From positions 186,001 through 250,000 of the forward strand of contig NZ_JAALCR010000007.1 of assembly GCF_011065895.1 (NCBI RefSeq): DNA of 64,000 nucleotides. Direction: 5' to 3'. How positions within the stretch are numbered: position 1 is the first letter of the stretch; each line of letters begins with the position of its first letter. A model generated the notes under the pieces. The model was not told where the DNA came from, did not search any database, and saw only the letters and a program-made list of their open reading frames with translations. Below are positions 52,249 to 61,591 of the stretch, piece by piece. Position numbers and translations under genes: made by a program. This stretch comes from Paludisphaera rhizosphaerae (GTDB lineage: Bacteria; Planctomycetota; Planctomycetia; Isosphaerales; Isosphaeraceae).

Positions 52249-55088
52249 GTCCGGCCGGCTTCGAGATTGGCGAACGTCTCGCGACGGCCGGACGGCCAGT
52301 GGACCTCCACGCGGTCGACCCGAGCGGCCGCGCCCAGACCGAAGTGGACGCGCGGCGATGAGGCCGATTGGTAGCTGCCGCCGCCGAACCGAAAGCCCGA
52401 CTGCCGCCGGCCGCCGGCCTCAACCACGACCCGAGCGCCGACGGCGTCGCGGTTGGATCGGGTCCCGACGAGTTGGAAGGCGATCCAGCGGCCGGGCGAG
52501 GTCGCCTGGTGCAGGCAGGCCAGCGGGGCGCCGTCGGCCGTGACCAGGACCTCGGGACGGCCGTCGTCGTCGAGGTCGCCCACAGCCAGGCCGCGGCCGA
52601 CGCGGGGGGTCGTCCAGGCGGGCCCGGCGGCGACGGAGACGTCGCGGAGCCGGCCCCGGTCGTCGCCCAGGAAGAGCTGAGCGGGCATGGCGTAGGCGCT
52701 CGCCGGCGTGTAGTCGTTGACGTGGCCGTTGGCCTGGGCGAGGTCGAGCCGGCCGTCGCCGTCGGCGTCGAGCGCCGCCAGCCCGAAGCCCAGGACGTAC
52801 CGGGTGGCCGCGGCCAGTCCGGAGGCCGCCGAGCGATCGCTGAACAGGCCGCCGCCGTGGTTGTGGTAGAGAGTGGTGGACTCGCCGTAGAAGTTGGTCA
52901 CGGCCAGGTCGACCAGGCCGTCGCCGTCGAGGTCGCCGCAGGCCACGCCCATGCCGGCCATGAAGCCGCCGCCGGCCGACGCCGCCAGCCCCGCGGCGGT
53001 CGCCTCCTCGGAGAACTTCATCCCGCCCAGGTTGCGGAAGAACAGGTTGGAGGTCGTGTCGTTGGCGACGAAGAGGTCCACCCGGCCGTCGCCGTCGAGG
53101 TCGGTCGCGACGACGCCCAGGCCGCGGCCGTCGGGGTCGACGATCCCCGCCTCGGCCGTCACGTCCACGAACCGGCCGTTGTCGTTGCGATAGAGCCGGT
53201 CGCCGATGGACGGCGAGAGCCGGGGGTCGCAATACGAGGAACCCTTGCCGGACGGGTCCGGGCAAGGGGGCGGGTTCGCCTCGTCCCAGCGAACGTAGTG
53301 GCAGACGTAGAGGTCCAGGTCGCCGTCGTCGTCGAGGTCGGCAAAAGCGGCCGAGGTGGGCCAGTCGCGGTCGCCCCCCAGGCCGGCGGCTTCGGTGGCG
53401 TCGGTGAACGTCCCATCCCCCCGGTTGCGGTAAAGGGCGTAGCGCCTCCAGCGGGTGACGAAGAGGTCGGGACGGCCGTCGCCGTCGTAGTCGCCCACCG
53501 CGACGCCGTGGCCGTAGCCGCCGGGGAGCTTCGCCAGGCCGGCGGCTTCGGTGGCGTCCTCAAACATCCCGCCGCCCCGGTTGCGGAAGAGTCGGTCGCC
53601 GAACGGGGCGGCGGCCGGAGGCGGGAACGCGCCCCCCTGCACGGCGTAGACGTCCAGCCGGCCGTCGCCGTCGTAATCGAGCACGCCGACGCCCCCGCTC
53701 ATCGTCTCGGGAAGTTGCCGCGCGGCGCTCCGGCCGTTGTCGAAGGTGAACCGCAGGCCGCGAGTCTCGGCGTCGTCGACGTACCTCGGGACCTCACCGG
53801 CCGTCGTTGAAGGACTCCCCGCCGCCATTCGCTCCAGATCGGGGCCGAGCCAGACGGCGACGGTCAGTGAAGGGTCGAGACGTTCTTCGGCCGACTCCGA
53901 TTCGAGGGCCCGGACGCGGGCTTCGGCCTCGCCGCGAGCAGTCGAGTCGGAGGCGCGGAAGGCGGCCAGCCGCCACCAGAGGCGGGCCTCGTCGAGTACG
54001 CCGGCGACCTCGGAGGCGCGGGCGACCTCGGAGGCGCGGGCGGCCGGGTCGGGAGCGGAGAGCAGCTCGCGCCGGCGTTCACGGGCGGCCTCGACCTCGG
54101 CCTTGCGGCGGTGCAGCTCGGCGGCGCGGTCGTGGCGGCCGGCGTCGGCCTCCAGTCCGGCCAGGCGGTCGAGCGCCGACAGGGCGGCGGGCTCGCGGGC
54201 CAACCAGGCCTCCATCGCGGCGCGGGCGGCCTCGCGGTCGCCCCCGCGCGAGGCCAGCCAGGCCCGGAGCGACAGCCGTTCGGAGGTCGTCAGCATCGCC
54301 GCGGGAACGATCCCGACGACCTTCGCGGCGACGTCGGGACGGTCGGCGGCCTGGGCCCAGAGCAACCGCGACCGCGCCGCAAGCGGGTCGCCCGGCGCGG
54401 CGGCCTCGCAGGTCTTGAGACGTCGGTCGGCCTCGTCCAGCGACCCGGCTCGGAGGGCCAGGTTGGCGCGGGCCAACTCCAGGCGGTCGTCGTCGGGGGC
54501 CTTCGCGGCCAGGTCGGCCAGCGCCCGGCCGACGCCGTCAACGGGAAAGGCGACGCCGTCCATCGCCCAGAGCGAAACCAGCTGAGCGGTCGGGTTGTTG
54601 GTCCGATCGGCCCAGCGAAGCAGCAAGCGACGCCGCTCCGGAACGCGGCCGGAGAGTTCGTAGAGCGTCCCGAGGGCGTCCTCAGCGCGCTCAACGATCG
54701 GCCCGCCCCCCTTCGCGGCCCGGTCGAGATCGTCCTCGGCCGGTCGGAGGCGGCCCATTTCGATTTCCAGACGCCCCAGGGCCAGCGCGGCGTCGCGCGC
54801 CAGGGGATCGTCGACCGGGACGCGCCGGAATGAAGAGACGGCTGCGTCGGCCTCGCCGGCCTCGTGCTGGGCGGTCCCCAGCCAAAAGGCGGCGTCGCCG
54901 CGGTCGGGCCGCCGCGCGGCGATGGGCGCAAGGAGGTCGCGAGCCGCGGACGCCCGACGGGACGCCAGATCCTGGCGCGCCTGGAGAACGGCCGAGTCAA
55001 CGCTCGCATCGTCGAACAGTCTGAGCGCGAACCAGCCGGACGCACCAAGAACGACGACCGCAGCCAGGATCCCGATCCAACGTCTCAT
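52149..55088 (-). CDS. TPR / FG-GAP (VCBS) protein with ASPIC/UnbV domain (CRTAC1-like)
   Basis: The protein has 979 residues. An N-terminal membrane helix (IGILAAVVVLGASGWFAL) is followed by TPR-like repeats (about 30-330), then at least six FG-GAP/VCBS repeats with calcium-binding loops such as DYDGDGRLD, DLDGDGRVD and DADGDGRLD (about 470-850), and a C-terminal ASPIC/UnbV domain (RVDRVEVHWPSGRRETFANL). It is likely an extracytoplasmic beta-propeller; the function is unknown. A tandem duplication encodes RASEVARASEVA. The 3' end overlaps the convergent hydrolase gene by 100 bases. Confidence 0.9.
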   Translation of the reverse strand: MRRWIGILAAVVVLGASGWFALRLFDDASVDSAVLQARQDLASRRASAARDLLAPIAARRPDRGDAAFWLGTAQHEAGEADAAVSSFRRVPVDDPLARDAALALGRLEIEMGRLRPAEDDLDRAAKGGGPIVERAEDALGTLYELSGRVPERRRLLLRWADRTNNPTAQLVSLWAMDGVAFPVDGVGRALADLAAKAPDDDRLELARANLALRAGSLDEADRRLKTCEAAAPGDPLAARSRLLWAQAADRPDVAAKVVGIVPAAMLTTSERLSLRAWLASRGGDREAARAAMEAWLAREPAALSALDRLAGLEADAGRHDRAAELHRRKAEVEAARERRRELLSAPDPAARASEVARASEVAGVLDEARLWWRLAAFRASDSTARGEAEARVRALESESAEERLDPSLTVAVWLGPDLERMAAGSPSTTAGEVPRYVDDAETRGLRFTFDNGRSAARQLPETMSGGVGVLDYDGDGRLDVYAVQGGAFPPPAAAPFGDRLFRNRGGGMFEDATEAAGLAKLPGGYGHGVAVGDYDGDGRPDLFVTRWRRYALYRNRGDGTFTDATEAAGLGGDRDWPTSAAFADLDDDGDLDLYVCHYVRWDEANPPPCPDPSGKGSSYCDPRLSPSIGDRLYRNDNGRFVDVTAEAGIVDPDGRGLGVVATDLDGDGRVDLFVANDTTSNLFFRNLGGMKFSEEATAAGLAASAGGGFMAGMGVACGDLDGDGLVDLAVTNFYGESTTLYHNHGGGLFSDRSAASGLAAATRYVLGFGLAALDADGDGRLDLAQANGHVNDYTPASAYAMPAQLFLGDDRGRLRDVSVAAGPAWTTPRVGRGLAVGDLDDDGRPEVLVTADGAPLACLHQATSPGRWIAFQLVGTRSNRDAVGARVVVEAGGRRQSGFRFGGGSYQSASSPRVHFGLGAAARVDRVEVHWPSGRRETFANLEAGRTYRIVEGGPEPEPIVTDPTPLSRKETVSPSVPK

Positions 55089-55114
55089 GACGGCCCAGTT
55101 CGTCTGGTCAACGA

Positions 55115-55147
55115 AGACCCGGCCGGGCGTGGGGCTCGGCCGGGTCT
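55115..55147 (-). terminator. Hairpin between DUF1559 and CRTAC1-like genes
   Basis: An 11-bp perfect stem (AGACCCGGCCG at 55115-55125 with its complement at 55137-55147) lies about 77 bases past the stop of the minus-strand DUF1559 gene. It has no T-run (TCGTTGACC follows), so it is a possible but unproven terminator. Confidence 0.4.
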
Positions 55148-55223
55148 CGGGGTTTGCACAAGCCGATCGGATCAGATCAGGGGAGGGTCAGGTCGATTCG
55201 TTCCCGATCCGAAGGTCGCCGGC

Positions 55224-56393
55224 TCAGTACGCGTCGGAGCTAATGACTTCGCCGCCGGCCCTGGTGCCCAAAGCCATCCAGGTCCGCATGTTGATCGAGT
55301 CCTTGACGAACTTGACCGAGCCGTCGGAGAACAGGACGTTCACGCCGCCGGAGTGGTAGCTCTGGGCGTTGGAGTAGGCGGAGTCGTCCGGGCCGCAGCC
55401 GCCGCAGTCGGGCCGGCAGGCGTTCCACGCGTGCTGCTTGGAGTTGGGCGGGACGATGGTGTTGAACAGGGTCATCGTCATGGCGCCCCAGCCCCAGCGG
55501 TTGCCGGTGGCGTTGCTGATGTTGGTGTTGCCGTTGGTCATGCCGGCCTTATAAGCGGTCGTGCAGGCCTGGAGCGAGGTCTGGATCAACTGGTCGGACA
55601 GCGACGAGGCGTCCTGCATGAGATTGGTCGCGCCGGTGACGCCGGTGACCGCGTTGTTGGGGCGGCCGACCGAGACGGCGGCAGGGTCGCCGACGAGCGA
55701 CTCGGCGAAGGCGATGGTGTTGGAGGAGCCGTCGGTGATGTCGCGGATGCCGTTGACGGCGTAGTACATGAAGACGCCGCTGGAGTAGGGGTTGCAGTTG
55801 GGAGGGCTGCCGAAGAACGGGTCGGGCCGACAGCTGGAGTAGCCGGGCCACTGCTCCCACCGGGACGACGTGGTGCCGATGCTGCCGCGATAGCTGTTGG
55901 TGTTGGGCTGGCCGGTGCCCGCCGACACCGTGCCCTTGCCGTTGTTGCCGTCGGAGGGGCACATGAAGACCGAAAGGAGCGCCGTCCAGCCGGTCTTGTT
56001 GATCTGCTGGCCGGCGTCATAGCCGCCGCAGAAGGAGAAATTAATGGCGCTGTAGAGCGTTCCCTGCTCCAGGTAGGGGAGCATCATGGCATGGGCGCTC
56101 CACTCGGTCCAGCCGGCATATCCCCCGGAGTAGCCGATGAGATGGGCGGAGACCGTCTGCCCCGGCGGGAACGACCCGATCGACGAGTGGTAGTTGTGCA
56201 TGCCCAACCCGATCTGCTTCAGGTTGTTCACGCACTGGGAACGACGTGCCGCCTCGCGGGCCGCCTGAACGGCCGGCAAGAGCAGGGCTATCAACACCGC
56301 GATGATGGCGATCACGACCAGGAGTTCAATCAGTGTGAACCCCTGGCGCTTACGCACGGAACCTTGACACGAGTCCATTGGGCACGACTCCAT
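55224..56393 (-). CDS. DUF1559 protein with pilin-like N-methylation signal (second)
   Basis: The protein has 389 residues. The leader ends in G and is followed by [19 protein letters not shown] and [17 protein letters not shown], the pseudopilin-type signal. The C-terminal block [19 protein letters not shown] is the H-X9-DG motif. The middle is Asn/Ser/Gly-rich and divergent from the copies at 26048 and 57809. Start may be 56393 or 56378. It lies 111 bases after a small lipoprotein gene on the same strand. Confidence 0.92.
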   Translation of the reverse strand: MESCPMDSCQGSVRKRQGFTLIELLVVIAIIAVLIALLLPAVQAAREAARRSQCVNNLKQIGLGMHNYHSSIGSFPPGQTVSAHLIGYSGGYAGWTEWSAHAMMLPYLEQGTLYSAINFSFCGGYDAGQQINKTGWTALLSVFMCPSDGNNGKGTVSAGTGQPNTNSYRGSIGTTSSRWEQWPGYSSCRPDPFFGSPPNCNPYSSGVFMYYAVNGIRDITDGSSNTIAFAESLVGDPAAVSVGRPNNAVTGVTGATNLMQDASSLSDQLIQTSLQACTTAYKAGMTNGNTNISNATGNRWGWGAMTMTLFNTIVPPNSKQHAWNACRPDCGGCGPDDSAYSNAQSYHSGGVNVLFSDGSVKFVKDSINMRTWMALGTRAGGEVISSDAY

Positions 56394-56504
56394 GGGCCTT
56401 GTGAAAGGATGGGAGGAAAGAGCGAAACCGATCGGTACGTCGCAACGCGCGACCCCGCAGGCCCTGCAAGGATGGGCCGGCGGGGTCGGCGTCGGTGGGA
56501 TTGA

Positions 56505-56771
56505 TCAGTGGGACTTCTCGGCGGTGCCCCCGGTGTGCGCCGCCTTGGCGGCGGCCTTGCCGGGATTGCGGCCGACGGGCACGCCGGATTTGCCGTACGC
56601 GGCCTGACGAGCCGCCTGTTCGTCGGCCTGCCGTTTCTGGATTTCCGCGTCGGACTCGACCGGGGCCGTCCCCGAGCTGTTGTCGCTGCAACCGGTGAAT
56701 AAGGCCGATGCGGCGACAAGCAACGCGGCCAGGAGACCCCGATACTCACGGCGGACTTGCGGATTGTGCAT
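56505..56771 (-). CDS. Small lipoprotein paired with DUF1559
   Basis: The protein has 88 residues. The lipoprotein signal (LLAALLVAASALFTGC) has a good lipobox ending at C25. The mature part is short, charged and Ala/Lys-rich (AEIQKRQADEQAARQAAYGK). The GAGSIDVP motif of the 25756/27180 pair is not present. The start ATG 56771 directly precedes the signal. It has a good promoter about 160 bases upstream and leads into the DUF1559 gene. Confidence 0.78.
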   Translation of the reverse strand: MHNPQVRREYRGLLAALLVAASALFTGCSDNSSGTAPVESDAEIQKRQADEQAARQAAYGKSGVPVGRNPGKAAAKAAHTGGTAEKSH

Positions 56772-57184
56772 CGAAATGAATCCGATGTTAAGCGACGCTC
56801 CGACGGCGCAGCACCGCGCCTTCGGTCGGTAGAAGGGACCGCGAAACAATCAGAACGTCGGCACGACTATGAGATTCGGACGTCAAAGCGATTGGGCCCC
56901 CCGCAAGTATCCACAGGGGGTTTGGCTGCCCGTCATTATCCTTCAACATTCATACCTGTCAATGTACCACTGGCGCCTTCTCGACTTTGTTGTCAACCCT
57001 ATTTGATTAGTTTTTGCTCACCGACCATACATAAACGAGCTTCGCGAAAGAGCTCAAGCCCACAGGCTGGTCGCGCAGACGAGGCATGGATACGGCCGAC
57101 CTCGACGCGACCCCTGGCCCGGCCTCGTCTTGCGACGACCGACGGGCGGTCGGCCTCCCGAATCGCACGGAAGGGGACGCCAGG
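56772..57184. other. Divergent intergenic region with duplication edge
   Basis: It holds the promoter of the lipoprotein-DUF1559 unit (minus) and an AT-rich stretch near 56985-57040. From 57167 on it is identical to the sequence upstream of the ExbB-like gene at 60215. Confidence 0.5.
56935..56962 (-). promoter_or_regulatory. Promoter of the lipoprotein/DUF1559 pair
   Basis: On the minus strand TTGACA (56962-56957) and GATAAT (56940-56935) are spaced by 16 bases, close to consensus. The leader to the lipoprotein ATG at 56771 would be about 155 bases. A TTGACAGG element at 59658-59651 lies at a similar place upstream of the third pair. Confidence 0.6.
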
Positions 57185-57589
57185 ATGGCGAAGGGCGCGA
57201 CCGATTCACCGAAGGCGGCGTACGTCGCCGCGTCGGCCATGCTGGGGCTGGCGTTCCTGTTCCCGATCGGCCTGATGATCTTCGACCCCACGCTCATGTT
57301 CGAGCGTGGGTGGGAGCAGTACGTCGGGACCGGCATCTACTTCTGGGCCGTGCTGACCCTGGCCTCTGAACTGCGCCGACTCTGGCGCGACGAACGGGCC
57401 TTCGAGGAAGCCCCAGCGTTGCTGAAATACCTCGGTGCGATGCTCCAAAGCAACGCCGCCCCGGCCGACGCCCGCGCCACGGCGATTGCTGCCGACGGTC
57501 GGACGCTCCCGGCGCGGGTGCGACAGTTGGCCGGCTTCGCCCGGGAGGCCCGCTCGGCTCCGGCCGAGCAACTGATGGAGGTCAACCGC
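57167..57589 (+). repeat. 423-bp exact duplicate of 60197-60619
   Basis: Compared base by base, 57167-57589 equals 60197-60619 with a constant offset of 3030 and no difference that I can find. It includes 18 bases before the ATG (with the ribosome-binding site) and the first 135 codons of the ExbB-like gene. Identity stops abruptly at GTCAACCGC on the right and at ACGGAAGGGG on the left. Confidence 0.95.
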
Positions 57590-57760
57590 CACGCCCCCTG
57601 GTCCAAGGCCGGTGCCTCCGATCTGAATCCGGCGCGCGTGGCCGGCCTGAGCATCGGCTGGGGAGGCTACTTCGGGACCGAAGGCGAAACCGTCTCCTTC
57701 CGGCTCAAGGGCGTCGGAACCGTGACGGTTGAAGTCCATGAAAAAGCCCCGGAGGAGTGA
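57185..57760 (+). pseudogene. Chimeric ORF: ExbB-like N-terminus fused to CIA30-type tail
   Basis: The open frame has 191 codons. Residues 1-135 are identical to the start of the MotA/TolQ/ExbB-like protein at 60215, including its first two membrane helices. At codon 136 the sequence switches in frame to HAPWSKAGASDLNPARVAG and onward, closely related to the last part of the hydrolase at 49471 (52071-52201) but with several differences, so the tail comes from a paralogue. The frame ends inside the stem of the terminator belonging to the convergent DUF1559 gene. The proton-channel core (GTVEGIS region) is missing, so I treat it as a non-functional fusion, although it keeps a start, ribosome-binding site and open frame. 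Confidence 0.8.
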
Positions 57761-57774
57761 ATCTCCTCCGGGGC
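57741..57774 (-). terminator. Rho-independent terminator of the DUF1559 gene at 57809
   Basis: A perfect 12-bp GC-rich stem (57746-57757 with 57763-57774) and a 5-base loop are followed on the minus strand by TTTTT (57745-57741). It lies 35 bases past the DUF1559 stop. Confidence 0.9.
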
Positions 57775-57808
57775 CTGCGATGGCTCGCTGTTGCGGGAGA
57801 CGAGACGG

Positions 57809-58906
57809 TCAGAACGCGTCGGAGCTGACGATCTCGCCGCCGTTGCGGGTGCCGAGAGACCAAATGACGTTCTGGGCGACCGAGGACTTCAGGAAGCGCA
57901 CCGAGCCGTCGCCGAAGGCGGCGTTGGCCCCGCCGGAGTGATAGCTGCTCATGCCGACCGAGCCCCAGGCGCCGTCATTGTCACCGCCCCAGTTGACGAT
58001 GATGCAATTCGGGTAGTTGGGGTTCGGGGCCACGAGCATGTTCCCCAGGGTCCGGCCGAGGAGCGCCTGGCACCACATCTGGCCGATGAAGCTGCGATGG
58101 GCCGTCGGGTTCGTCCGGGCGAACGCACCGCAGGCCTGGAGCCAGGGGACGAACGCCGCGGCGCCGTAAGGCATGTTGCAGCCGGGCTGGTTCCAGTCGG
58201 CGACGTTCTGGGGCGTCGAGGTGTAGACGACCATGTCCTGCGGGTTGTTGAACACGTTGTTGTTGTTGTCCCCGGAGCGCCACTCCGAGAAGACGATAGT
58301 GTTCGCGGAGCCGTCGACGATGTCGCGGATGCCGTAGGCCGTGCCGCCCACTTCGAAGACGCCGTTGGGGCGAGAGTTGCCGTTGTAGTAGAACTGGTTC
58401 ATGCTCGCGCCGAGCGAGGCGAAGTAGTTCGTGTAAGGCGACGGCCGGCCCGACAGCCAGTTCCCCGGATAGGGGGGCGACGACGGGCAGGTGAAGGCGT
58501 TGATCAGCGTGGTCGTGGCCGAGGTGTTCTGGTATTGACCGGTCGTGTCTTCGCTGGCGTTGGGCAGGTTGAAATTGATGGCCGCGAAGATCGCCGACTG
58601 CTCCAGGTAAGGCAGCAGCATCGAGTGGGCGCTCCAGTTGCCCCACCCCGTTCGCACGCTGCCATTGACGATCACCGAGCCGCCGCCCATGGGGAAGCTG
58701 CCGATGGCCGAATGATAGTTGTGCATGGCCAGGCCGATCTGCTTCAGATTGTTCACGCACTGGGCGCGACGGGCGGCCTCGCGCGCGGCCTGCACGGCGG
58801 GCAGGAGCAGCGCGATCAGGACGGCGATGATCGCAATCACCACCAAAAGCTCGATCAGTGTGAATCCGCGTGATCCACGAGAGTATGAGATTGATGAGCT
58901 GCGCAC
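57809..58906 (-). CDS. DUF1559 protein with pilin-like N-methylation signal (third)
   Basis: The protein has 365 residues. After a short leader ([13 protein letters not shown]) comes [19 protein letters not shown] and [17 protein letters not shown]. The C-terminal block [20 protein letters not shown] is the H-X9-DG motif. The middle is Asn-rich ([14 protein letters not shown]). The GTG start at 58906 has GGGAG upstream; upstream codons do not resemble a leader. A strong terminator follows, and a small lipoprotein gene lies upstream on the same strand. Confidence 0.92.
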   Translation of the reverse strand: MRSSSISYSRGSRGFTLIELLVVIAIIAVLIALLLPAVQAAREAARRAQCVNNLKQIGLAMHNYHSAIGSFPMGGGSVIVNGSVRTGWGNWSAHSMLLPYLEQSAIFAAINFNLPNASEDTTGQYQNTSATTTLINAFTCPSSPPYPGNWLSGRPSPYTNYFASLGASMNQFYYNGNSRPNGVFEVGGTAYGIRDIVDGSANTIVFSEWRSGDNNNNVFNNPQDMVVYTSTPQNVADWNQPGCNMPYGAAAFVPWLQACGAFARTNPTAHRSFIGQMWCQALLGRTLGNMLVAPNPNYPNCIIVNWGGDNDGAWGSVGMSSYHSGGANAAFGDGSVRFLKSSVAQNVIWSLGTRNGGEIVSSDAF

Positions 58907-59167
58907 GACATTTCTCCCTCGAATTGGATAAAGCCTCGCTCCTGGTCTCTCGATCCCGGACGACGGATGGTTTCCGTTGGAAACCACCAGACGGCCGTCC
59001 TGGAACGACGATCCCTTCTTCTCCCGTGCTGGCCGGGCGACCCTCCGGCAACGACCTGCAGGTCGTACGCAACCCGAGTTGGGCGCGCGCAACGGGATAA
59101 CGACAATCAGCCCCAGGCGTGACGACGAGTCGTCCTCGAAGCGTCAGTCGGGATTTCAGCCAAGGAA

Positions 59168-59362
59168 TTATTGAGGCAAGACGGAAGGGCTGACGCCTGG
59201 CGGCGTCTTGAGCTTGGATCGATCCTGCGCCGGCTGCGGGAGGGCTCCTTCGACCTTGGCCAGCGGGATCTCCTGCTGGCCGCCGCAGCCTAATGCGCCT
59301 ACCAAAAGAAACAACGGCCCCACAACGGCCGTGACCATCAACGTCGGCTTGCAAAGCTTCAT
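59168..59362 (-). CDS. Small lipoprotein paired with DUF1559 (third pair)
   Basis: The protein has 64 residues. The signal (LMVTAVVGPLFLLVGALGC) ends in a good lipobox at about C26. The mature part is short and Pro/Gln-rich (GGQQEIPLAKVEGALPQP). The function is unknown. The DUF1559 gene begins 261 bases downstream, a wider gap than in the other two pairs. Confidence 0.75.
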   Translation of the reverse strand: MKLCKPTLMVTAVVGPLFLLVGALGCGGQQEIPLAKVEGALPQPAQDRSKLKTPPGVSPSVLPQ

Positions 59363-60214
59363 GTGGATTGGACTCCTGACTCGCCGTCGACCTGGCGTCC
59401 CCAGGATCTTGGACCGACGAGGGTGGTCATCGAGAGCATTTCTCCGAGGTCGCCAGGCCGGGGCGTGGCAGCAACCAAGGAGAATGCAGCGCGCACCACC
59501 ACCCCATTTCGTCCTTGGGGGCAGAGTTCCAGGTTACAGAGGAGAGACTCTCTGGAAGGAATGATCGTACCCGAGCCCCCGACCCAGGGACCGACGACGG
59601 CACCCGTGCTAATCCAGTTGAACTCTTGAAACCTACGATTCGACGGGCATCCTGTCAATGATGCACACCGCTTGCTACGTTAGAATTTAGGTTGCAACCG
59701 AGGCGTCGTCACCCAGGTGCTCGGCAGCCTTCCTGACCGCCGCAAATCAGCCGGGTCGAAACGATCGAGGAAAGGGGATCGTTCCTTCCTCTGGCTCCGA
59801 AGTTCGTAGTCGATCGGAGGCCTCAGGGCGACCGCTCCTTTCGCAACCGAGCGACGACTCTTGCCGGACCAGGTTCGATCGCCCCAATCGGCATCACTGC
59901 AATGCCTTGGGCCATACCGGCCGAAACTCACGACGCCTCCCGCGGCTCCGGTTCGCGCCGCGACTCCGAGAGCCTGCCACAAGTCTTAACCTTTTGGGCT
60001 TTCGGGCGTGATTGGTCGGCGTCGGTTCCTGGAATGAACTGAAGCCGGAGGGCCAGTTGCGCCGATAGGGCGAAGGATAGGAATCGCGATGGATCGCGGG
60101 GGATGCCGATGGAGTCGGCCGACTGAACGCGGATACCGGCCCGCGCTTCGCTCTTCAGCGACCCGCGCGGAGCCGGCCTCTGATCACGGTCACAGTACGG
60201 AAGGGGACGCCAGG
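59363..60214. other. Long divergent intergenic region
   Basis: About 850 bases lie between the third lipoprotein (minus) and the ExbB-like gene (plus). On the minus strand TTGACA at 59658-59653 with a weak TAGGTT 17 bases on could drive the lipoprotein. The last 18 bases belong to the duplicated block. I see no gene. Confidence 0.45.
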
Positions 60215-61561
60215 ATGGCGAAGGGCGCGACCGATTCACCGAAGGCGGCGTACGTCGCCGCGTCGGCCATGCTGGGGCTGGCGTTCCTGTTCCCGATCGG
60301 CCTGATGATCTTCGACCCCACGCTCATGTTCGAGCGTGGGTGGGAGCAGTACGTCGGGACCGGCATCTACTTCTGGGCCGTGCTGACCCTGGCCTCTGAA
60401 CTGCGCCGACTCTGGCGCGACGAACGGGCCTTCGAGGAAGCCCCAGCGTTGCTGAAATACCTCGGTGCGATGCTCCAAAGCAACGCCGCCCCGGCCGACG
60501 CCCGCGCCACGGCGATTGCTGCCGACGGTCGGACGCTCCCGGCGCGGGTGCGACAGTTGGCCGGCTTCGCCCGGGAGGCCCGCTCGGCTCCGGCCGAGCA
60601 ACTGATGGAGGTCAACCGCGAGGCCTCCGGGCTCGACCAGGAGCACACGGCCGGCCGGTTCACGCTCACCCGCTACATCCTTTACCTCCTGCCGGTCATC
60701 GGCTTCATCGGTACGGTCGAGGGCATCTCCAAGGCCCTCATGAGGATCAGCCAGGTGCTGCCGCTGGTGAAGGACCTTGACGCCTTCCTGGGGAACCTGA
60801 CGGGCGTGACCTCGGCCTTGCAGATCGCCTTCGACAGCACGTTGCTGGCCCTCTTCCTGAGCGCCGCGCTGATGCTGGTGCAGACCCTCGTCTTCCGCCT
60901 GGCCGAGCGCCACCTGGCGCGGGTGGATCGCTGGGTGGTCGAGCACGTGCTCCCCGGCGTGGGCGCCCGCGACGCCGCCGCCGACCGGATCGCCGATGTC
61001 ATCGCCCCGCACGTCGAACGCCTCCGCGCCGAGCTGGCGACCCTGCTGGAGCCCGCCGCTCGCGCCTTGCAGGGTGAGGCCGAGAAGATCGGCCGCAGCC
61101 TGGAAGCCCCGGTCGACCGGCTGGCGACGGCCGTCGACGGATTGCCCTCCTCGCTGGCCTCCTTCCGCCAGGGGGCCGACGCCATCGCCCGCGTCGGCGG
61201 CGAGTTCGAGGTGCTGGAAGCCTTCGGCGAATCCTCGCGGCGGTCGGCCGCCTCGCTGGCCCGGATCGAGGACTCGCTGGCCCAGGCTCCAGAGCCCGAC
61301 CCGCAGTTGCTGGAGATCAAGCGGGCGCTCGACCGCAACACGGCGGCCGTCGAGGGGATGGCCGCGGCCTGGGCCTCCGCCTACGAGAAGTCGAGCCGGA
61401 CGACCCAGGAACAGCTCGCCAAGACGATGAACAACCTCAAGGACGCGCTCGACCTGATCAACGTCAGCATCGAGCAGGCCAACTCGCTCTATCGCAACAT
61501 CGTCAAGCGGATGTTCGACGACCGCGGCCGCTCCGGCGGCGGCGACTCCCGCGCGGCCTGA
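60215..61561 (+). CDS. MotA/TolQ/ExbB-family membrane protein with long cytoplasmic tail
   Basis: The protein has 448 residues. Membrane helices lie at about 13-33, 48-62, 148-170 and 205-232. The third carries the family signature GFIGTVEGISKAL and the fourth DSTLLALFLSAALMLV, matching the proton-conducting core of MotA/TolQ/ExbB/ZorA proteins. About 210 C-terminal residues form a helical, coiled-coil-like tail (for example IEDSLAQAPEPDPQLLEIKRAL, TMNNLKDALDLINVSIEQAN), longer than in TolQ/ExbB. It would form the pentameric half of a stator-like complex. The next gene starts 30 bases downstream and is the likely partner. Confidence 0.88.
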   Translation: MAKGATDSPKAAYVAASAMLGLAFLFPIGLMIFDPTLMFERGWEQYVGTGIYFWAVLTLASELRRLWRDERAFEEAPALLKYLGAMLQSNAAPADARATAIAADGRTLPARVRQLAGFAREARSAPAEQLMEVNREASGLDQEHTAGRFTLTRYILYLLPVIGFIGTVEGISKALMRISQVLPLVKDLDAFLGNLTGVTSALQIAFDSTLLALFLSAALMLVQTLVFRLAERHLARVDRWVVEHVLPGVGARDAAADRIADVIAPHVERLRAELATLLEPAARALQGEAEKIGRSLEAPVDRLATAVDGLPSSLASFRQGADAIARVGGEFEVLEAFGESSRRSAASLARIEDSLAQAPEPDPQLLEIKRALDRNTAAVEGMAAAWASAYEKSSRTTQEQLAKTMNNLKDALDLINVSIEQANSLYRNIVKRMFDDRGRSGGGDSRAA

Positions 61562-61591
61562 CCCCGGCGACTCCAGGAGGTTCGAGAAGCC

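Noticed and set aside
59359-59658. Minus-strand 99-codon frame upstream of the third lipoprotein
   Set aside because: It overlaps the probable promoter and the lipoprotein start, and shows no signal or domain.
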